Assembly: GCA_949825065.1 (NCBI GenBank) | Contig: OX463839.1 | Coordinates: 33,923,540 to 33,987,539 of the forward strand | Source of the DNA: Odontocerum albicorne | Lineage: Eukaryota > Arthropoda > Insecta > Trichoptera > Odontoceridae | Length of the DNA stretch: 64,000 nt | Direction of reading: 5' to 3' | Shown: piece after piece, positions 57,291 through 64,000 of the stretch | Position numbering within the stretch: position 1 is the stretch's first letter | How the letters are laid out: each line of letters opens with the position of its first letter | Notes under the pieces: generated by a model | Seen by the model: only the letters and a program-made list of their open reading frames with translations | Told to the model about the DNA's origin: nothing | The model's database searches: none | Program-made: the position numbers and the translations under genes

Positions 57291-57329
57291 GAACATTTAC
57301 ATTTTTATTTATGTAGATTCACCACTGTT

Positions 57330-57650
57330 TTATTTGAGTTCACTACCGATCTCGAAAACCTCCGTCTTCCTCGTCAGGTTAAGTTGAACCGGTAGTGAAC
57401 TCAAATAAAACCTCCGTCTTCCTCGTCAGGTTAAGTTGAACCGGTAGTGAACTCAAATAAAACCTCCGTCTTCCTCGTCAGGTTAAGTTGAACCGGTAGT
57501 GAACTCAAATAAAACCTCCGTCTTCCTCGTCAGGTTAAGTTGAACCGGTAGTGAACTCAAATAAATCAGGGTTAATAAAAAATAAAAAATTACTGTTTTA
57601 TTTACTTTATTAAATCTTTATAAACATGAAACAAACGTCTTTTCTAATAT
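57330..57650. repeat. 52-bp tandem array inside a dispersed repeat
   Basis: TCCGTCTTCCTCGTCAGGTT starts at 57361, 57413, 57465 and 57517, an exact 52-bp period. The array is framed by inverted TTTATTTGAGTTCACTACCG (57330) and CGGTAGTGAACTCAAATAAA. The flank from 57570 to 57650 matches 2580-2660. On the minus strand the first unit reads CTGACGA, then GGAAG...TTTTC able to pair, then GAGAT, close to a hammerhead core. Confidence 0.85.
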
Positions 57651-57659
57651 TCAAGAAAT

Positions 57660-60140
57660 GTGGAAATATTCCTTGTTTCTCTGGAACATATTTAATTGTA
57701 TAAATCCGGCAATCAGTACGTTTTTTTCATTTGTAATTAACAAAAATAAACAGAATCGGATTGATATTTTCTATTTCCAATAAATTTATTTGTATGAAAA
57801 AAAAAACGTATATTTTGGTATGTTATGTTTCTAGTTGGAAAGTTTCTGATTTAAATCTGAGTGTGAAATATGAGCTAATCCGAATATGGACTAAAATTTT
57901 CCAAACAAAACGGAAAGCTATACTTAGTGTATCCATAGAAAAGCAAATTAATATGTTCTGTACTAATTTTGAACCTTAAACTTGAACTATACTATTTAAC
58001 TTCGTAAATATGGCTTTCACTTCGTCGAGAAATTTTCTGTCTCTGTATCTATCATGGGTGTTTCCAATTTACAATAAAACAACAGCTTATGAATGACAGC
58101 TCTGTTCAGCTTTACAATGGACTTGTGGGTCACATCAACACAACAGCGATTCACGTTCAAGTGTGACGCGCATCGTATCTGCGCACCTTCACATCCGTCT
58201 AAGTATTTTGTCTCTTGCGACGTGGTTCTCTTGTAAAGCGAGCCATTGCATACTTAACTTTCGTGAGGGAATAAACGAAACGCGGCACTTGAGTCTCAAA
58301 CTTTAATCGCGATCGACTCACCGTTAAAAATATTGATAATTATCGGGATTGATTTAAATACTAAATTTCACTTACTCGGTTTTGTTTTAGGGTGGCCCTC
58401 CCTTCAAAGGGGGCTCTTTCACTTAGTGATTTTTTTAAAAATTTTAATTGGTAAGTAAACATTTCAAATTTCTTTACAATTACGATTTTAATGTATAATA
58501 ATTTTAAATTTATGGAGGACATTACTACACTTTATAACAACGCTTATTTAAAGAAGAAATATTTCGGTTCATGCGTATGAAATGTATAGAACAAAAGGTA
58601 AAAACATTATAAATTTAGGAGTTTTACTTATTTGGAGTTTTGTTTATTAACAAAGAATTACGATGTAAAACTCCTAAACTAAGAAAAAGTGTAGCATGTT
58701 CTTTAAAAAACAAATCTTGAAAATTATTTTTTTTATAAAAAATATTATACCTGCAAATGAGATAAGAAACGGAAAATCATTTGGATTTTATTTTAAATGC
58801 ATATAAAATACTTAGTTTACAAAAAAATAAGTTTGGTGCTTAACGTGTGCACTAGATTTACTAATTATTAAAGTTTGTTATTTTTTTTAGTAATTTATTA
58901 TCCCTCGCCTTAGAATTTATGTAAGATTTTCGATCTTGATATAATTTATATCTAACATCTAATTTCATTATGCTTATGTTGAAATAGATTCCTAAAAAAA
59001 CGTTTAATAAAATGTACAATGCAGCTGCTATAGAACTGTGTTAAGTATTTATTTAAGAATATTAAATTTAATTAAAAAATATAATAACTGTAAACAAAAT
59101 AAAAAAATCAATGCGCCTTTTCTAGAAATGAGTACTAAAGCAGTCACGGTGTAGTGAAATGATGCCAGCATTTTGCTAAGGAGGGCATTAGACCGGTTGC
59201 CTTATGGGCGAGAACAGCTAAATGCTCATAGAATCTATAATAATAGTACATTGAAAAATGCTGTTAATGAATATTCGCCATCATAAGTGTTCACTAATTA
59301 TTGTGTGAAAATAAACACCGAATCATCCATCGATTTGTTGCGGAGAAAGTTACTTTTAAAAATAACAAATGTTCTTTTTTTTTTAAAGAAAGAAAATATA
59401 TTATTCACGATGAAAATCGACTTTCACATGAGATAGAAAATCTCAACTTATAATTGGTAAAATTATATTACTTATAAGAGAAAAGCTACACTTGTGAGTT
59501 TTAAATTTTTTTGGTGTAAATACACATTGTACGAGAACAATTATAATTTTATTTCTTTGCCTGATGAAATAAATTATTACTTTTATTGCAACACTTGCAC
59601 TTGTTAATTTTTTTGAAAATTTGAGCAGATGCACTGTGTAAATATAAATATGTACACTGTGTATTGTTATAACTATAATATTTTTTTTCCACTAGTCTTG
59701 TAATTTTTATCGTATTTAAAAGAAAGCTTTGAGGAAATCTGAGTCAGTTTGCATTTTTGGTGTAGAATGTACGAGTAAATTATCTTTACAAGTTCCAGCC
59801 AATTACCGTGACAATTATACCTATAACAATTTTCAATTATTACGATAAAAGCAATCAGCAAATATTCGGTATGATAAGTATAAATCTATTTAAAAAATTA
59901 AGACTTGTTCTAAAATTAAGTAGCATGGACAAATGGCAAATTTTTATTTAATCAACTGATTGAAATAATTGAACGATTAATTGTTTAGAAATGTATATAT
60001 TGTTCTTTGTATAATGTAAATAAGGTAATATAAAAAAACGTCAAGGAATAAGAATTCTTTGAAAACCTTTTAGATTCAGATATAAGTTTGCTTTTATCTT
60101 AACGAAATTAAAGGACCAGCACTGTGAAAGTGTGCGTGAA
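57660..60140. other. Gene-free AT-rich stretch
   Basis: No gene recognised. A less AT-rich part at 58010-58440 has no coding motif I know. Confidence 0.4.
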
Positions 60141-60146
60141 TTGAGG

Positions 60147-60863
60147 GGGTATTCTATTCTACGAGTAGAAATTTGAAAAAATCGTTTTTTTTTTGTTTTT
60201 TGCATATTCTTAAAGTTTAGATCTTTAAAAGTATGTTCTCAAAAGGAAATTTAAAAATTCTCAATATTTATGAAGTTACAGCTATAAATGAGGCAGCAAT
60301 TACGCCCTACCGGAATTATTCGGATAATAATCTCAAATCTTTAAACGCGTTTTTCTCGAAACTACGTTTTCCGACCTGGTGGACATAATATCTCAAGTTT
60401 TATCCAGCCGATTGCCTTTAAATTTAGTATGAAACTTTTGTGTCGCCCCTTTCTTATAAAATTCAAACCTATTGTATTTTTACAATTAAAAAAAATTGAA
60501 ATATCTGAAAAAAAAGGTTCAAAAGTTTATTTTCAGAGAGCCGCTTTTTTACGTTTATTTTTCTTCTTTGGTACCAACTATAACGAAATTATTGGTTAAT
60601 AAGAAACTGTGTATGATTTTTATTTTAAATTTACGAAAGGGTCTTAATTATGTCGACCAGTTTATCCCCTTTTCTTACGACAAGTTGATAACATCTTGAA
60701 TTTTAAATTATTTTTTTCAAAAATTTTTTTGTACATGCTTAAATCATCAATAAACAAACTGTAAAAAACGTACAGGAAAAAAAAATGTTTTTTTTTATTT
60801 AGTCCGGAAAAACGCCCGAAATTCACGCCTCAAGGAGGAGGTATTCAAGAGTAGAATACCTCC
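60147..60863. mobile_element. Possible MITE with imperfect inverted ends
   Basis: The left end reads GGGGGTATTCTATTCTACGA and the right end, inverted, GGAGGTATTCTACTCTTGAA. The right end is itself a perfect hairpin: GGAGGTATTC, 7-base loop, GAATACCTCC (60837-60863). No clear target duplication and no coding sequence were found, so this is tentative. Confidence 0.4.
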
Positions 60864-60869
60864 TGTGGA

Positions 60870-62360
60870 TAAATATTAAAGACTTTTTTTTTCTCTTTCA
60901 AAAAACTCATAAGCTTATAAATAATTTATTTACAAAACTATATTCATATGTGAATATTCATTTTTTATTTGGATAAATCAGTGAAAAGATTTTGAAGTTC
61001 ATGTGAGAATCTTTTAGAAATATTATGATGATTTAAAGAGTCTCAATCTAAAAAAGCTTTCACCTTATGTTGTGTAATTGCCGCCTACTGCCGCCGCTAG
61101 GCACGGGTAGGCACTCACTAGGTGAAGGCCACGTGTTTTGGAAAAGTCAAGTTTACAAGTGAACGTAGAAAAGATACAATCACTTTCTGTTTATATATTT
61201 ACGATAAACAAATAACGTGTACCTTTTTAAGATTTTACATTTACCTTGACTTTGAATGATAAGTCTATGTATAGTGTTGAGTTGCTTTAGGTCACGGTCA
61301 ACGCTTTCTTCGGCCATGATCGAGTGTAGGAAAATACGATTTTAAGATATATTTGTTTGATAAAAACAAACAAGCCGTATTAGAAGTGTGTTGAGATGCA
61401 GAATTAAAAAAAACTGTTAAAGTTTATTTCCATGCGTTTATATTAAAAACAATCCTCACAATCTGATATGTAGAGGACTATTTCGGTTTGAAATTTAATC
61501 CAAAGAATGTTTTGTTTTTGAATAAATAAAATTGCTTCTAATTACAGTAAAATAATAAACATATATTTTATACTTTTCTGATGATAACAATATGGTACAT
61601 AACTTTTTGCGGTTTTTCCAAACTAATGAAATGTGACTTTTCTAATTTATCAATATTTTTTCTTTTATGTCATTATATATTAAAAAAATAAGAGAAAATA
61701 TAATCATAATAAAAAAATAAGTAGGGTATATTCATAAATATAATTAACATATAAACAAAACAAATATTCTATTGACTATGTAAGTGAAAGATAATTTTTC
61801 CTCGATGAAAAACAGCTAGATATAAAATCCTAATATATGTCTAACTAACGCCTGATTGTTACGCAGGACGAATTATTCTACAATATATAAAATTTAAAAA
61901 ATCGGAGTTCAATAACCCTATTTAAAATAAATACGTATTAACGTGTGTTGAATGAATAACATTAAACTGCCCTCCAAAGAAATATGGTATAAATTCATTT
62001 TAAAGCTAAAAAAATCAATACGAGTACACTAATTGAATGTAAGAACAGTTTATGTTATATGTAATAAACTTTTGGAAATAATTATTAATGTAACTCATTT
62101 TTCGTATTTTTAATGTATTGATAATATTCTCCAGAATAAATAAAAAAAATATACTAAAAGATCGATTAAACTGTGGGGTAGCTCGAAATAATGTTTAAAA
62201 AAAAATTTACGTATACTCTTACTTCAAATTCTAAAAAATACATTTTTTTGAATTTTTATTGGAAATATGTTACGGTTTTAGTGATTGAAAAATATAGTTC
62301 AAGTTGTATGATGTTAGTCAATAATGAGTTTGAATGGGTGTGAATAACCTAATATTTTGT
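60870..62360. other. Gene-free AT-rich stretch
   Basis: A short less AT-rich patch lies at 61075-61140 (GCCGCCTACTGCCGCCGCTA). Nothing coding was recognised. Confidence 0.4.
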
Positions 62361-62365
62361 AATTT

Positions 62366-62515
62366 GTTTTTATCAAACACTGTTTATTCCACTTTTTTAT
62401 TCCATTGTTTAATCCACTGTTTATTCCACTTAAAAAAAAAAAGTGGAATAAACAGTGTTTGATAAAAATAAATTACAATGTCTTTAAACCTCCACAACGT
62501 TAATGCCTTAACTAT
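62366..62515. repeat. Inverted pair of Penelope-like tail repeats
   Basis: TATCAAACACTGTTTATTCC (62371) and its inverse GGAATAAACAGTGTTTGATA (about 62444) flank a short spacer with another partial copy. The right part continues AAATTACAATGTCTTTAAAC and CTCCACAACGTTAATGCC, matching the 5030-5080 region. Confidence 0.7.
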
Positions 62516-62749
62516 AAACAACATAACCTAATATTCTAAATTCTTACTGAATATTGAATCTATAGGTGATTTAGCCGTTCACCAAATTAATATAACATAC
62601 GAGTATATGTTATACAAAAAAAATATCTAAAATAACTATTTTATGAATTTATTATTTATTTGTAAGTATTCACCTCTGTCGTCTAGTTAATAAGATAACA
62701 TTTATCTAATTTTCGTTAGTATGCTACCCATTTTTTATTTAAAAAAATA

Positions 62750-62875
62750 TATTCAGTCTGGTTTTCACACGAGACATCTTTAAAATATTTCTGGCTGGCT
62801 GGAAAAGGTTATCACACGGAAAAAAACGCCAAGTTGTACTATATACAACGAAAGTGTAATAGAAAATAAAACCTT
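62750..62875 (+). repeat. SINE, 5'-truncated copy
   Basis: TTCAGTCTGGTTTTCACACG, AAATATTTCTGGCTGGCTGG and AACGCCAAGTTGTACTATAT match the body and tail of the first SINE family. Confidence 0.65.
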
Positions 62876-63177
62876 ATTTCACCTCAGGTGATTATACAAC
62901 TCAAGTAGATCTTTAGCCTTCCGAAGAATTTTCTAGCATCCAATCGGTTACTTGTATTTTACCAATTTTCTTCCTTCAGATATTGCTGTACGTTGTGTTA
63001 AAACTTTTTCTCGTTCACAACCATATTGTTGGGCTTGCATTGTGGTCTCATGAATTTTCGTGCGTCTTCATTAGATCTTAGTTCCAACGACCCATACGTA
63101 TGTTTTAATTTTATTTGTTTACTAATTACTCCATATATTTTTTTTGTTTCAGATTGGTTACGAATAAAAGCTTGAGA

Positions 63178-63250
63178 ATGCGACTGTCCGTCGTGATCGA
63201 GCTGTTGCTAATATTCCTACTAATTGCATTCGCCGCTTCGAGAGTTATAG
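63178..63250 (+). CDS. First coding exon of a secreted protein, rest outside the window
   Basis: After an acceptor (TTTTTTTGTTTCAG at 63139-63152) comes a 25-base leader and an ATG. The frame gives 24 codons of a strong signal peptide or membrane anchor (MRLSVVIELLLIFLLIAFAA) and stops at a donor, ATAG|GTGGGT, in phase 1. The good acceptor upstream implies a 5' UTR intron. No second exon is recognisable in the remaining 750 bases, so the gene continues to the right. Its family cannot be told from this exon. Confidence 0.55.
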
Positions 63251-63254
63251 GTGG

Positions 63255-64000
63255 GTGCATTCACCATTAATATCCACTGCAGCGATTTATTGTTTGGATC
63301 GCTTGACACGGTTTAAATCTTACTTTTATGTCTAATTGTCTGGTGGTTACAACAACCGGGTTTATTTACCGTTTTGAAGTTTAATTTTCATTAATTTTAT
63401 TTACAAGCTATTTTACAATCTCTTTCCAGTAATTATTCATCTGATCTTGTACCGTTACTTTAATATTTGTTGTTAAAAATTTTTGACTACAATTGTAATA
63501 TTGCATTATGAAAACTTCTGATTGTAATTTGTAAAATCTAATATTCTCAGTATTTTCTTTCGCATGATACTCGTCATTCGTTTCATATAAGTACAAATAT
63601 GGTTTGAAGACTCTTTAAAATATATAGTGTTAAAATAAAGAAACAAATGTCATATGGCATGAATCATGTATTAAAGCGAACTTTGGGTAAATTAAATTCA
63701 AAGTAAATTCAAAGTCTAGTATAATAATGCACATCATAGTTGCATTGTTAGGATATTGTAGTACTTCAAAGATGTTTGTTCAGGGTAGTCTGCTAGGTGT
63801 CGATACACTTCTGAGGCAACATACTCGTATATGGAAAATACGTGAGCATAACATATAATGCGAACTGACAACTTATCAATTATAATTATTGCAAGCCAAT
63901 AATTTATGATGTGGTAATGGAGAATGTGATTAGAAAATAGATAAATGATTACTGTCACAAAAAGAGAATAATCCGAAAAAAGTTGTTTGTTTTTATTTTG
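63255..64000. other. Probable intron of the last gene
   Basis: AT-rich sequence after the signal-peptide exon. No further exon or repeat was recognised. Confidence 0.35.

Larger units (their letters stand above)
56071..57295 (-). mobile_element. Helitron remnant, 3' end identified, 5' end uncertain
   Basis: On the minus strand the element ends GCAACGCGTGGCCGAGTACA followed by GCTAG and a host T, the CTRR-T terminus with a preceding GC-rich palindrome that defines Helitrons. Inside lie two protein remnants of Helitron Rep/helicase (56205-56415 and 56577-56750). The region up to about 57295 holds a 231-bp tandem duplication that I take as part of the element. The TC start was not found. Confidence 0.7.

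Noticed and set aside
57361..57565. CRISPR array
   Set aside because: The 52-bp units are contiguous with no variable spacers, and the genome is eukaryotic.

Overview
The window reads as nuclear DNA of an insect, most likely a moth or butterfly. It is very AT-rich and repeat-dense. Its genes are split by GT-AG introns, and its genes and mobile elements are arthropod types (short secreted pancreatic-type lipases, a DUF4773 protein, mariner, hAT, Helitron, several LINE clades). tRNA-headed SINEs here carry a hairpin-like 3' tail that resembles tails I know from Lepidoptera. The order-level call is an inference; insect is firm.

Layout. 1-25,950 (+ strand): a tandem cluster of secreted lipase / phospholipase A1-like genes at different stages of decay. 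Lipase A (831-3473) is intact but its first exons lie left of the window. A lone signal-peptide exon sits at 5233. Lipase B (12663-17541) is a pseudogene. A single relic last exon remains at about 18141. Lipase D (20474-25865) is complete, with six exons and about 305 aa. All copies share intron phases 1-2-1-1-2, so they come from one ancestral gene. The gaps and introns are filled with LINE fragments, a decayed RTE-like LINE, a mariner derivative, a Tc1/mariner-superfamily element with a DUF4817-type helix-turn-helix, and an isolated but complete-looking 5S rRNA gene.

29,700-50,100 (- strand): one gene for a secreted DUF4773 protein, five coding exons, about 285 aa. Its first intron is about 14.7 kb and contains a 2.4-kb hAT element with a perfect 8-bp target duplication, several SINEs and a LINE fragment. 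A GC-rich patch of unknown role lies just upstream.

50,400-64,000: mostly non-coding, with SINEs, a rearranged Helitron remnant, a 52-bp tandem array related to a repeat inside lipase A, a possible MITE, and at the right edge the first coding exon of another secreted protein (63178-63250, +).

Best leads: (1) two repeat families that match the hammerhead-ribozyme core pattern CTGANGA...GAAAC; (2) a LINE and the tRNA-headed SINEs sharing one 3' tail; (3) a 7-base motif ACTCGTA/TACGAGT seen at least 29 times; (4) a mariner derivative whose terminal arms run into its own coding sequence; (5) a lipase pseudogene with a triplicated splice donor. Exon boundaries were read by hand from frame, phase and GT-AG consensus; no transcript or database search was available.
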